From assembly GCF_900184995.1 (NCBI RefSeq), contig NZ_LT860099.1:1142269-1206268 (forward strand): 64,000 bases of DNA. Direction: 5' to 3'. The position numbers and the translations under genes were made by a program. The DNA comes from Konateibacter massiliensis (GTDB taxonomy: Bacteria; Bacillota; Clostridia; Lachnospirales; Lachnospiraceae). Positions 18,443-27,384 of the stretch are shown here, in pieces. Each line of letters begins with the position of its first letter. Within the stretch, counting starts at the first letter, position 1. The notes under the pieces were generated by a model that saw nothing but the letters and a program-made list of their open reading frames with translations, was not told the origin of the DNA and ran no database searches.

Positions 18443-19057
18443 TTACTTGGCAGAAATATATTCATTTCCTTCTATATAAAACCGATAAGGATAGTCCTTT
18501 GCTTCCTCCGCATAATCAATGCCGATGCGTTTCGTTGTTATGATGCCAAAAGCCTCCGGCTCTCCCTCTTCAACATAAAGTTTATCTCCGCATAAATCCA
18601 CACCATTGAAGCTTCGATCTAATCCCAGTGCACCACATAACTTCCCGGGTCCGTTCGTAAGACCTTTTTGCTGGCTTTTTGTCAGTTGTTCATATGGTTG
18701 TCCAAATCTCCGCCTAGCCATCTCCTCTATTCCTTCTACCGGTTCTGCCGCCCGTATCAGCACAGCCTGAGGTATTTCTTTCTCACTTGTTACTACATTA
18801 AAGCAGCAATACATACCATAAATCAGAAAGATATAGGAAAACCCCGCTTCCCCATACATGACCTCCACTCGCGGTGTCCTTTTTCCGCCATAGGAATGTG
18901 CAGCCTTATCCACAATTCCCATATAGGCTTCCGCTTCGGTAATCTTAGCTGAAATCCGCTGTCCTTCCACCTCATGTACAAGAATCTTTCCCAGAAGTTC
19001 CTTGGCAACCACAACGGAATCCCGGCTGTAAAACTCTCTGCTCAGTTTTTTCATCAT
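18443..19057 (-). CDS. DNA-3-methyladenine glycosylase (AAG/MPG family)
   Basis: The 204-residue base-excision-repair glycosylase removes alkylated purines. Family hallmarks include LLGKILVHEVEG, the catalytic region TEAEAYMGIVDKAAHSYGG, YGMYCCFNVVT and NGPGKLCGALGLD. The length is normal for the bacterial AAG type. A small hairpin (AGCGGC/GCCGCT) lies immediately after the stop codon. Confidence 0.95.
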   Translation of the reverse strand: MMKKLSREFYSRDSVVVAKELLGKILVHEVEGQRISAKITEAEAYMGIVDKAAHSYGGKRTPRVEVMYGEAGFSYIFLIYGMYCCFNVVTSEKEIPQAVLIRAAEPVEGIEEMARRRFGQPYEQLTKSQQKGLTNGPGKLCGALGLDRSFNGVDLCGDKLYVEEGEPEAFGIITTKRIGIDYAEEAKDYPYRFYIEGNEYISAK

Positions 19058-19132
19058 TGCTGTCCTTTCTTTCCTTATTTCTGGTATTTTTCATACTTTT
19101 ATTATTCTTCGTATACTTGTGTTTTACAATTT

Positions 19133-20341
19133 TTACTCCAGCAATGCAAGCACTCTGGAAGCCCAGCGAATCGACTCTAAATATCCTTCATATAAGGAAT
19201 TGGTATCCAGCTCAATTATATCGGCATATTGACAGACTTTGTCCCACTCTCCCCGCTCATAGGACAAGATTAGCCGGAAAAAGGATTGTAAACTTCCTTC
19301 CCCAAAGACAAGAGCCTTAAAAACATCTTCAGAAATCAGCATCCCTTCCAATGCCTTTTCCATAGGCAGATTCAAGAGAGCATCTAAAACACTGAACATG
19401 CACATCATTGAAATTTCATTTTTGCGATTTTTGAATTTACTTCTTTTTGCCATAAATTCGCCAAATCGTGAGCGTGACAGAGATAGCTTCATCAGCTCCA
19501 ACGGCTTATCCTGAGCAATCTCCTGAAGCATCAATATATTAATCCATCTTTCCAAATCAGTAAGACCCATTCGCACCAACGCGTATCTGAGGGAATGAAA
19601 TGTAGATTCCCCTTTCTTATGACTGATAACTTTCATGAAACGATAGGCAAGATTTACGTCTGTTTCAATAATTTTTGCCATGATATCATAGGAAGGCTCC
19701 TCTTTTTTCAACTCATCCAGAAGCAATGTATATTGTCCGTTTGAGCTTCTTCTTACACCGAGCCCTCCCACTATTTTAGGCTTACTAAAGAAATAGCCCT
19801 GAAACAAATGAAAACCCATTTCAGCAGCCTGCCGAAATTCGCTTTCTGTTTCAATCTTCTCTGCCAAAAGTATTTTCTTGTCAAGCAGCCCCTGCTTTAC
19901 TGCACCGGTGAGTGTTTCGAGCGGGGTAATTCTAATATCATATTTTATAATGTTAGCCAAAGGCACAAGCGGATAAGTATGATAGCTCTCTTCAAAATCA
20001 TCCAGCGCAATCTGATAGCCTTGACTTTTTAAATATTCAATTCTATCAATTAATGCGCTATCCACCTTCACAGTTTCCAGTACCTCAATGATAAGTGTTT
20101 CCGGATTAATCAGTTCTATAGAATCAGACATAATAAAATCATAGCTAAAGTTAATAAAGGCCTTCGCTCTCCCAACAACATGTTCCATACCCTGTTCAAA
20201 AAGATTACTGACAACAGAAGCAGTAGCTGACATTGCAGAAGCATTTCCGAATTTTCCATCCTCTGCATCAGCCCTGAACAAAAGTTCATATCCATAGATT
20301 TTCATCGCCTTATTGAGTATAGGCTGTCGAGCAATAAACAT
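19133..20341 (-). CDS. EAL-HDOD signalling protein (YuxH-like)
   Basis: The 402-residue protein joins an N-terminal EAL-type domain (about 1-195) to an HDOD domain (about 200-400). EAL-like elements are visible: YELLFR in place of EALLR, INFSYDF, IEVLE, ALDDFEES and AEKIET, then QGYFFSKP. The loop that reads DDFGTG in active phosphodiesterases reads DDFEES here. It is therefore a c-di-GMP phosphodiesterase-like protein whose activity is uncertain; HDOD domains serve in signalling. It stands alone between two intergenic gaps. Confidence 0.85.
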   Translation of the reverse strand: MFIARQPILNKAMKIYGYELLFRADAEDGKFGNASAMSATASVVSNLFEQGMEHVVGRAKAFINFSYDFIMSDSIELINPETLIIEVLETVKVDSALIDRIEYLKSQGYQIALDDFEESYHTYPLVPLANIIKYDIRITPLETLTGAVKQGLLDKKILLAEKIETESEFRQAAEMGFHLFQGYFFSKPKIVGGLGVRRSSNGQYTLLLDELKKEEPSYDIMAKIIETDVNLAYRFMKVISHKKGESTFHSLRYALVRMGLTDLERWINILMLQEIAQDKPLELMKLSLSRSRFGEFMAKRSKFKNRKNEISMMCMFSVLDALLNLPMEKALEGMLISEDVFKALVFGEGSLQSFFRLILSYERGEWDKVCQYADIIELDTNSLYEGYLESIRWASRVLALLE

Positions 20342-20465
20342 AAGTGACCACCACTTTCTTGCTAGAATTATCCTACAACGTCTCTAATTATCTAATATTT
20401 TACCATAAAACACATAAATATACAATCTCTTGCCATTTTACAACTGCAAGAATGAATGTAATATA

Positions 20466-20501
20466 TAAAAATAGCCTGTCTCGTATGAGACAGGCTATTT
20501 G
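20466..20501 (-). terminator. Terminator downstream of secDF
   Basis: A strong stem (AATAGCCTGTCTC / GAGACAGGCTATT, four-base loop) is followed on the minus strand by a T-run. It lies 30 bases past the secDF stop. Confidence 0.88.
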
Positions 20502-20508
20502 TTTTATC

Positions 20509-20543
20509 TTTATTCTTTATTCTTTATTCTTTATTCTTTATTC
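20509..20543. repeat. Five perfect copies of the heptamer TTTATTC
   Basis: Five uninterrupted TTTATTC units span the stop codon of secDF (20531-20533), so the last codons of the protein (NKE, stop) are encoded inside the repeat. Length changes in units of 7 would alter only the terminal residues. Confidence 0.95.
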
Positions 20544-22669
20544 GTCTTAAATACATACCACAGCGGAGCTGTTATACAAATTGAGGAGAATGTTCCGTAG
20601 GCAATACCTACCATCAACGGAAGTGCAAACTCTCTGATTGCTGTTACTCCTAATATATACAATACAAGCATTGTAATAAAGGAGGTCAGGTTTGTATAAA
20701 TACTTCTTGTCAGAGTCTGTGTGATACTCTCATTTACAAGGAATCTAAGCTCTGCATCCGTCTTGTGCGGCATGAGTGTAAGATTCTCTCTGACTCTGTC
20801 AAAGATTACAACCGTTGCATTGATGGAATAACCGACAATCGTCAGCATACACGCAATAAACGTTCCGCCGACAGCCACTCTTGCAAGTGCATAGAAGCCT
20901 AATACAACCACCACGTCGTTTAAGAGGGCAATAATTGCGCTCGCCGCGAATTTAAAGTCTTTAAATCTAAACCAGATGTAAAGCAGAATACAAATTGCCG
21001 CAATACTTACCGCGATAATCGCATCAGACTTTACCTCGGAGCTGATTGTGGAGCTGATGCTCTCAACCGTAATCAAGGTTTCATCAACCTGGAAATTTTC
21101 AACCAAAGTCTCATTGAGCGCTTCTCTCTCTTCTCTTGTCAGCTCTCTTGTCTTGATGATAACTTCATTTGTACCGGAAACCTTCTGTGTCTGGATATCA
21201 CCGTCACCGGTCACCTCCTCAACAAGAGGCTTTACCTTCTGGTCAATATCATCGATGGATAAGTCCTCATTAAACGTTACGGTCGTGGACGTACCACCGA
21301 CAAACTCAAGGCTGTAATTAAATGCACCGTTGCCTTGTGTATGGTGAATACCCATTGAAGCAACGCCTGCAACAATCAATGCAATCGCAAAAACAAACGC
21401 GAGTGTCTTTTTGCTCAGGAAATCAATAACCTTTCTCTGTGCATGAATACCATAATATTTTACATCCTGGAACTTGATTGTATAAAAAGCATTGATAATG
21501 TGCTTTGAAATAAAAATAGCCGTAAACATGGATAAAACAACACCGATTGCCAAAGTCTGCGCAAAGCCCTTTACCGCACCTGAACCCTTCAGTCCAAGTA
21601 CCGCAGCCGCGATAAGGATTGCAACGTTACCATCAATGATGGCAGACATTGCCTTCTTAAATCCAATATCAATGGAGTTACGCACTGATTTTCCTGCTGC
21701 AATTTCCTCTCGCACACGTGCATAGATGATAACGTTCGCATCTACCGCCATACCGATGGAGAGGATAAAGCCCGCAATACCCGGCAGTGTCAGCGTGATA
21801 TCAAAGGCATTCAGAACAACTAACTCCAATACCGTGTGAAGAATCAACGCAATACCTGCTGCAATACCCGGTACTAAGTATACAATACACATAAATATGA
21901 TAATGAGAACCAAACCGATTGCACCTGCAAGTAAGCTTGTCTCAATCGCTTCTTCACCTAATTTGGCACCTACTACGTTGGAACGAAGTTCCTCAAGCTG
22001 TACGGTAAGAGATCCGATACGGATTTGGGAAGCTAACGTCTCTGCTGCCTCATAGCTTTCCATACCTGTGATAGATGCTTCTCCGCCTGTGATTGCAGTC
22101 TGTACAACCGGAGCACTGATTACATCACCGTCATACACAATCGGAATCTGCTTATTTAAGTTAGCAGCAGTCGCTTCTGCAAACTTTGTGCTTCCTTCTT
22201 CCGTCAATTTCAGCGCAACCACATACTCTTTATTCCCCATACTGTCTTGCGTAATCTGGGCAGACGCATCTGCAATATCGCTACCGCTCAACAACACGTT
22301 TCCTGATGTATCCTGAAATTCAAGGGATCCCGGCTTGCCAAGCTCCTCCAAAATTGCATTTGCATCTGTAACACCCGGGATTTCAACCGTAATTCTGTTG
22401 TCTCCCTGCTGATAAACCTCGGACTCTGTACTATAATTTTCAACACGCTTCTGAAGCTTGTAGACAGTGTCACTCATTTGTTCTGCCGTCGGTGTCTCTC
22501 CTACTGCCTGGTAGGTAATACTTACTCCGCCCGCCAAATCAAGTCCTAAATTAATGTTCTTTGCAGCACCTGTTTGAGTCTTTCCCAAACCGTATGCAGC
22601 CGTGTAACTTAAAAGCAGGATAAATAAGATAATAACACCAAGAATTATGACGTCTTTCTTTTTCTTCAT
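20531..22669 (-). CDS. secDF: Fused SecD-SecF protein-export membrane subunit
   Basis: The 712-residue fusion contains SecD (about 1-400) and SecF (about 405-712), each with a large extracytoplasmic loop and six membrane helices. GLDLAGGVSITY is the SecD P1 start, LPGIAGFILSIGMAVDANV is the SecD transmembrane motif, and YSLEFVGGTS plus VGYSINATVVIFDRVREN are the SecF motifs. It uses the proton gradient to help SecYEG export proteins. It lies 18 bases downstream of the SCIFF maturase, a linkage repeatedly seen in Clostridia. Confidence 0.96.
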   Translation of the reverse strand: MKKKKDVIILGVIILFILLLSYTAAYGLGKTQTGAAKNINLGLDLAGGVSITYQAVGETPTAEQMSDTVYKLQKRVENYSTESEVYQQGDNRITVEIPGVTDANAILEELGKPGSLEFQDTSGNVLLSGSDIADASAQITQDSMGNKEYVVALKLTEEGSTKFAEATAANLNKQIPIVYDGDVISAPVVQTAITGGEASITGMESYEAAETLASQIRIGSLTVQLEELRSNVVGAKLGEEAIETSLLAGAIGLVLIIIFMCIVYLVPGIAAGIALILHTVLELVVLNAFDITLTLPGIAGFILSIGMAVDANVIIYARVREEIAAGKSVRNSIDIGFKKAMSAIIDGNVAILIAAAVLGLKGSGAVKGFAQTLAIGVVLSMFTAIFISKHIINAFYTIKFQDVKYYGIHAQRKVIDFLSKKTLAFVFAIALIVAGVASMGIHHTQGNGAFNYSLEFVGGTSTTVTFNEDLSIDDIDQKVKPLVEEVTGDGDIQTQKVSGTNEVIIKTRELTREEREALNETLVENFQVDETLITVESISSTISSEVKSDAIIAVSIAAICILLYIWFRFKDFKFAASAIIALLNDVVVVLGFYALARVAVGGTFIACMLTIVGYSINATVVIFDRVRENLTLMPHKTDAELRFLVNESITQTLTRSIYTNLTSFITMLVLYILGVTAIREFALPLMVGIAYGTFSSICITAPLWYVFKTNKE

Positions 22670-22687
22670 TGTTTCCCTTCTCTCTTT

Positions 22688-24079
22688 CTATTCAGCTAAT
22701 GCAGCCTTTATCATGATTGCACATTCTACGCGCTTTTTCTGAAGCTCACAGCCAATATCATAGACATCCGTGATGGAGCCATGGAACTTATGTGAATTGG
22801 CTGCGCAGCCTCCGCTGCAGTAGAATCTTGCAAAGCATTCTCTACACTTGTCCTTTGCATAAACATTGCAAAGCTTAAACTCATCCCTCATCTCTGTCTT
22901 GGTCACGCCTTCATCTACATTTCCCATGATAAAGCCGTCCTCCCCTACAAATTGATGACATGGATAAAAATCACCCCAAGGTGTCACTGCCAGATATTCG
23001 GTTCCTGAGCCGCAGCCTGATAATCTCTTTGCGACACAAGGACCGCCCTCTAAATCTATCATAAAATGGAAGAAATTAAAGCCCTTTCCATCTTTTTCCC
23101 GCTGTATCATTTCTTTTGCGAGCTTATCGTATTCTTCATAAATCTGCGGAATATCTTCCTGCTTAATCGCATATTCCTCGTGCTCTTCTGCCACTACAGG
23201 CTCAACGGATATCTGCTTAAAGCCCATATCAGCCAAATGCAGTACGTCCTGGGCAAAATCCAGATTATGACGCGTAAAGGTTCCTCTTACATAGTAATTA
23301 TTCTGATTTCTGCTCTCCGCTGTCTTAATAAACTTCGGCATAATCAGCTCATAACTGCCTTTTCCATTTCTGGAAGGGCGCATAAAATCGTGGACTTCTT
23401 TCCTTCCGTCTACACTCAGTACGATGTTTGACATCTCCTTGTTGGCAAATTCCAAAATATCATCATTTAGCAAAACACCGTTTGTCGTCAGCGTAAATCT
23501 GAATTTCTTATTATGGATTTTCTCCTGTTCTCTGCCGTATATAACCAAATCTTTTACGACCTGCCAGTTCATCAGCGGCTCACCGCCAAAAAAGTCTACC
23601 TCTAGATTTTTTCTGTTGCCGGAATTCGCAATCAAAAAATCAAGTGCCTTTTTGCCGACCTCATAACTCATAATCGCTCTTCTTCCATGATACTCACCCT
23701 CTTCCGCAAAACAATATTTGCAGGCAAGGTTACAGTCATGGGCAATGTGGAGGCAAAGCGCCTTGACTACCGTCTGTCTCTTCTTAAAGTCCATAATATA
23801 TTCCTTGTAAATGTCCTTTGTAAAGAGAGACTCGTCCTCCGTTAATTCCTTTATATCACTGATTGCTTCTTTAATTTCTTCTTTCGTATAATGCCCCTCA
23901 AGCTTCTTTATTATTTCCTCCTGACAGGCACTATCTGATATGTATTGTAAAACATCTTCAGAAGCCGTTTCAATCAATAATGCAATAACATCATACACCA
24001 AATCGTCCACCACATGGATTGCTCCGCTGTTGACGTCCAGTACGATATTATAGCCATTATTCTTATATTGATGAACCAC
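22688..24079 (-). CDS. scfB: SCIFF peptide maturase, radical SAM/SPASM
   Basis: The 463-residue radical-SAM enzyme installs thioether crosslinks in the SCIFF precursor encoded upstream. Residues 116-123 give the Cx3Cx2C cluster motif (HDCNLACKYCF), followed by GGEP-like DFFGGEPLMNW. The C-terminal SPASM region is Cys-rich (PCHQF, KCRECFARFYCSGGC), matching two auxiliary Fe-S clusters. The N-terminal 90 residues form the precursor-binding region (RRE-like). The start is a GTG at 24079 with AAAGGAG nine bases upstream. The neighbours scfA and secDF confirm the identification. Confidence 0.95.
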   Translation of the reverse strand: MVHQYKNNGYNIVLDVNSGAIHVVDDLVYDVIALLIETASEDVLQYISDSACQEEIIKKLEGHYTKEEIKEAISDIKELTEDESLFTKDIYKEYIMDFKKRQTVVKALCLHIAHDCNLACKYCFAEEGEYHGRRAIMSYEVGKKALDFLIANSGNRKNLEVDFFGGEPLMNWQVVKDLVIYGREQEKIHNKKFRFTLTTNGVLLNDDILEFANKEMSNIVLSVDGRKEVHDFMRPSRNGKGSYELIMPKFIKTAESRNQNNYYVRGTFTRHNLDFAQDVLHLADMGFKQISVEPVVAEEHEEYAIKQEDIPQIYEEYDKLAKEMIQREKDGKGFNFFHFMIDLEGGPCVAKRLSGCGSGTEYLAVTPWGDFYPCHQFVGEDGFIMGNVDEGVTKTEMRDEFKLCNVYAKDKCRECFARFYCSGGCAANSHKFHGSITDVYDIGCELQKKRVECAIMIKAALAE

Positions 24080-24128
24080 GCTTATGTTCTCCTTTCAACG
24101 CGGACTTTTGCCCGCAAAATACTCTAAA

Positions 24129-24166
24129 TGAGTGTGCTTTGAACCAGCCGGCCCAAAGCACACTCA
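24129..24166 (-). promoter_or_regulatory. Strong hairpin between scfA and scfB
   Basis: A stem of about 12 base pairs (GAGTGTGCTTTG / CAAAGCACACTC, GC-rich loop) lies between the small peptide gene and its maturase. The T-run is weak, so it may act as a partial terminator or mRNA 3'-end stabiliser that keeps the peptide in excess over the enzyme. That role is inferred. Confidence 0.6.
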
Positions 24167-24197
24167 CTCAACATTCCACATATTGTAGCGGCATATA

Positions 24198-24338
24198 TTA
24201 TTTATTTTCGCAGCTCTGATTTCCTACTGTACAAGAAGTCTTGCAAGCTGATTGGCAAGAAGTCTGACATTCGCCGCAGCCACCCTTTTTCATTGTACTT
24301 TTAAGGTTTTTCGTATTTAATGTTTTGATGTGTTTCAT
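24198..24338 (-). CDS. scfA: SCIFF six-cysteine ranthipeptide precursor
   Basis: This 46-residue peptide is too short for ordinary gene calling but is unmistakable. It begins MKHIKTLNTKNLK, followed by a Gly-Gly and six cysteines at 21, 24, 28, 32, 36 and 43, the 'six cysteines in forty-five residues' pattern. Thr/Ser residues lie between the cysteines and can act as crosslink acceptors. An AAGGAGGT site sits about 8 bases before the ATG at 24338. The product is thioether-bridged by ScfB; its exact role is not settled, though signalling has been proposed for clostridial ranthipeptides. Confidence 0.96.
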   Translation of the reverse strand: MKHIKTLNTKNLKSTMKKGGCGECQTSCQSACKTSCTVGNQSCENK

Positions 24339-24449
24339 TCCATTTACCTCCTTTATACCGGCTTTCGCCATATCTTGGTTATTATATCACACCTGTCTTA
24401 CTTTTTAAAGTATTTTATTTATGCCCATTTTACTAATTTAACCAATTTA

Positions 24450-24587
24450 TTACTGTTCACACCTGTGGTGTTCACAGCAACATGATGCACACAAATCACC
24501 AAAAACGTGATTTGGCGCTTGCTGTCCTCGCAAAATTGTGTAAACACACAATTTTGACTTCGCGGGATACTGCCCAGTGAACAGTAA
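24450..24587. repeat. Structured inverted-repeat element of about 138 bases
   Basis: Terminal inverted repeats TTACTGTTCAC (24450-24460) and GTGAACAGTAA (24577-24587) enclose three further palindromes: CAGCAA/TTGCTG, AAATCAC/GTGATTT and CAAAATTGTGT/ACACAATTTTG. It would fold into a cloverleaf-like structure. No reading frame is contained. It resembles a small non-autonomous repeat and shares arm tips with 9870-9902. The rest of the 24339-24594 gap shows nothing else. Confidence 0.65.
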
Positions 24588-24594
24588 CATCAAT

Positions 24595-27219
24595 TTATTG
24601 CCCTTCTTCAACCTCAATTGACAAAACAGCTGTTTCCACTAAAATACCATCATCCATTTCCACGCATATTTGATGAACACCAGCCTGTTCCTTCTTTGGT
24701 ATCCAGCGAAGTATCCGGCTCGCCTCATCAAATACAGCCCCCTCCGGCAAATTCTTAACATGCAGCATCACTTGATTTTTGACGCCTTCCACCACATAAT
24801 CCCGATTGGAAACCGCCTCATTGTAGATAAAACCGTCTGTCTCCTCCATTGTGGTTTCCGTAGCAGGATTTCGAACCGTTATCGTAAGGATAAGCTCCTC
24901 ACCTACCGTTCCTCTCTGCCTGTCAGGCGTGGATAAAAATGGTCGAAATACCGTCTGGGGAATCGGATAATCTTCGGTCTTTACTTCATAATGATAGCCG
25001 TTTTCCGGTATCGGAAGCGTCGGCATGTCATACAGGGAATCTTGCGGTGTTCCGGGAGACGGAGCGTTTACCGTCACGTCCTCAACAGAAATATCACCGG
25101 ATAGCGTCAAATCAGTAACTGTCGTTGTAAAATATGGTTCATTTTGCACATACTCAAAATTTGTCGGTCGTTTGAAATGATTCGTCACCTTGGCAAGCAC
25201 CGATCTATCAGGAGCAATATTTGCATCTAAATTCTGAATTATTGCTTTTTTCACGTCATCTAATACAATTGCATGTCGCTCGTCCTCTGCTTTAAAACGA
25301 ATCGTTATATCAGAAAGCTCTAAATTCTCCACATGCCTTGCGTACAGTCCATATGCAGGGAGAATTCCCCAATTGCTAGGTTCGGGATAAACCTCCGGAA
25401 GCTCCGGCACGTTGTAAGGGTCTGCCCTCCAGCAATTTTTCTCCTCATCCCAGTCCACTCTCGGAAGCAATCCCTCTGACTTTAAGAAAAAGGTGTTGAC
25501 TAACCACGGAAGAGTCTGTATGGAGCTTTTCGTCTCATACTGGCTGTACTTCCAGTTCGTGTTTAACTGCCGCTGCTCGACGGCGTGCTCCATTGTTAAA
25601 CCGCCGCGATATTCCACCTCTATATTTTTCATCACGACATTTTGTATCGGAGCATCGATAAGTCCCATTAATATCATCGGATATCTCGGGTCCGCATTTT
25701 TGATTTTGATATTGCTTATCTCAATATTACTGACTCTTGGCATCCTATCACTTCCGACCGCATTGGCATAGCGGCACAGCTCAGCCTTTGGTATTTCCTT
25801 TGACAAATCCGGCTTATAGCTCTTCGCTTCTTCATCGTAAGCCATCACATAATAGTTTCCGTCTATCTCTTTTAGGTTGCCGGGATTCATTCTTGCCGGC
25901 TTCTCCTGATTGACAACAGAGAACTTAGAATGTCCGTCCACTGTCACCGTCTGATTTCTCTCATAGGAAGGAATGTAACGTTTTGCAGGATAGCTTTCAT
26001 AATCCTCCGTGTTTGGAAGCACCCAGTTTACATTGTCAAGGCGTACATTTCCCTTACGGGCATTTACTACCTCCTCCTCGCTGTTTCCGGTCACCGGAAA
26101 ACGTCCTCTCTCGCCTGCGCGGATAAAAATAGGCGAGCTGCTTACATTGTCCATCTCACAGTCGGTAAAAATGATATTGCTCAAATCGGAAATATCCACC
26201 GCCTCCAGTGCAAAGCCCCTGGAACGGTCAAACTTCACTCTTTTTATCGTCACCAAATCATAGCCGCAGGTAGACTCGGTTCCCAATTTCACACGCGCTG
26301 TGGGACCGCAGCGGTCTGTTGCAATCAGCTTGTCCTTCGTGTATTTTCCTGCATAAACACTTCCTGCATCGTATCCGCTTACCTTGCAATCCTCAATCAG
26401 AACATTCCTGGTCGGCATAAAAATACCTGCGCCGTAGGATGCCTTCATCACCAAAGCATCATCGGTCAGAGAATTAAAGACTGAATTTACTACCGTCACA
26501 TTCTGGCAGCAATCAATGTCAAAGGCATCTCGCGTGGTGTCCACCAAGATATGGTCAGCAAGCAGATTGGTCACTCCCTCCGCAATAATCGCAAAATGTC
26601 CTCCTATCAAGATAGAAAAATCCTTTAATACAACGTTTTTACATCTGACAAGCGCAATACCCTTGTTTCCGAACCACTCCCCCGTATGTCCGTTTTCATT
26701 TCGCATTGGATTATCAAAGGGGTCTCCTCCCTGCAAAATATATTCACGGTAGCCGGTCTCCTCATCGATACAGCTTCCGTTTATAAGCCCCTCACCATAT
26801 ATCATGATATTCTCAAGGTGTTCCCCATAAATCAAACTGTTGGAAAAATAAGTATGCCCGTGGTCCTGCAAGCCCGCATAGAGGTTTACCTCCGGCTCAT
26901 CATAGTTGCCGCCTTCGCTTTTTTGTTTTTGGTAGGACTTCGTAATATCCGTCTTCGCTGCCTGTAAAACTGCATTCTTTTCAAGATAAAGGTTTACATT
27001 GCTTTGCAGCCTTATTGTATAAACTTTAAATTCACCCGCAGGAATCACAACGGTTCCTCCGCCCTGCTGATTTGCCGCTTTAATTGCCTCATTCACCGCA
27101 CTTGTATTGATGACGGGACTCGCTTTCGTATCTGCTCCAAAATCTATGATTGACAGCGTTTTTTCTTTATATAAATGTTCAAAAGTTACCGTTGCACCGG
27201 TTGCTTGTTTGATATTCAT
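24595..27219 (-). CDS. GH28-family (polygalacturonase-like) glycosidase with C-terminal Ig-like domain
   Basis: The 874-residue protein has a pectate-lyase-type beta-helix start (DFGADTKASPVINTSAVNEA, GGGTVVIPAGEF) and GH28 active-site features: DAFDIDCC and SLTDDALVMK, carrying the paired aspartates. A long beta-helix continues to about 640, and the last 120 or so residues form a cadherin/Ig-like module. No signal peptide is present, so it probably acts in the cytoplasm on imported galacturonate or rhamnogalacturonan oligomers. It is divergent from a GH105 gene with related substrate. Linkage specificity cannot be told. Confidence 0.85.
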   Translation of the reverse strand: MNIKQATGATVTFEHLYKEKTLSIIDFGADTKASPVINTSAVNEAIKAANQQGGGTVVIPAGEFKVYTIRLQSNVNLYLEKNAVLQAAKTDITKSYQKQKSEGGNYDEPEVNLYAGLQDHGHTYFSNSLIYGEHLENIMIYGEGLINGSCIDEETGYREYILQGGDPFDNPMRNENGHTGEWFGNKGIALVRCKNVVLKDFSILIGGHFAIIAEGVTNLLADHILVDTTRDAFDIDCCQNVTVVNSVFNSLTDDALVMKASYGAGIFMPTRNVLIEDCKVSGYDAGSVYAGKYTKDKLIATDRCGPTARVKLGTESTCGYDLVTIKRVKFDRSRGFALEAVDISDLSNIIFTDCEMDNVSSSPIFIRAGERGRFPVTGNSEEEVVNARKGNVRLDNVNWVLPNTEDYESYPAKRYIPSYERNQTVTVDGHSKFSVVNQEKPARMNPGNLKEIDGNYYVMAYDEEAKSYKPDLSKEIPKAELCRYANAVGSDRMPRVSNIEISNIKIKNADPRYPMILMGLIDAPIQNVVMKNIEVEYRGGLTMEHAVEQRQLNTNWKYSQYETKSSIQTLPWLVNTFFLKSEGLLPRVDWDEEKNCWRADPYNVPELPEVYPEPSNWGILPAYGLYARHVENLELSDITIRFKAEDERHAIVLDDVKKAIIQNLDANIAPDRSVLAKVTNHFKRPTNFEYVQNEPYFTTTVTDLTLSGDISVEDVTVNAPSPGTPQDSLYDMPTLPIPENGYHYEVKTEDYPIPQTVFRPFLSTPDRQRGTVGEELILTITVRNPATETTMEETDGFIYNEAVSNRDYVVEGVKNQVMLHVKNLPEGAVFDEASRILRWIPKKEQAGVHQICVEMDDGILVETAVLSIEVEEGQ

Positions 27220-27384
27220 TTTGCACCTCCTGTTTTGTAGTTATAGAGTACCACTTTTTTTTTGCATTTACCACCAATATTTTGTTAATTTATATTGTTT
27301 TTTGTTGGTTTGTTTTGTATTATATAGATAGGCAGGAAACATACCGCTTTTTCCTGATTATTCACTATATGAATGGAGGTAACT

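Noticed and set aside
25930-26484. 184-residue plus-strand frame inside the GH28 gene
   Set aside because: Antisense shadow of a clear beta-helix enzyme, without motif or start signal.
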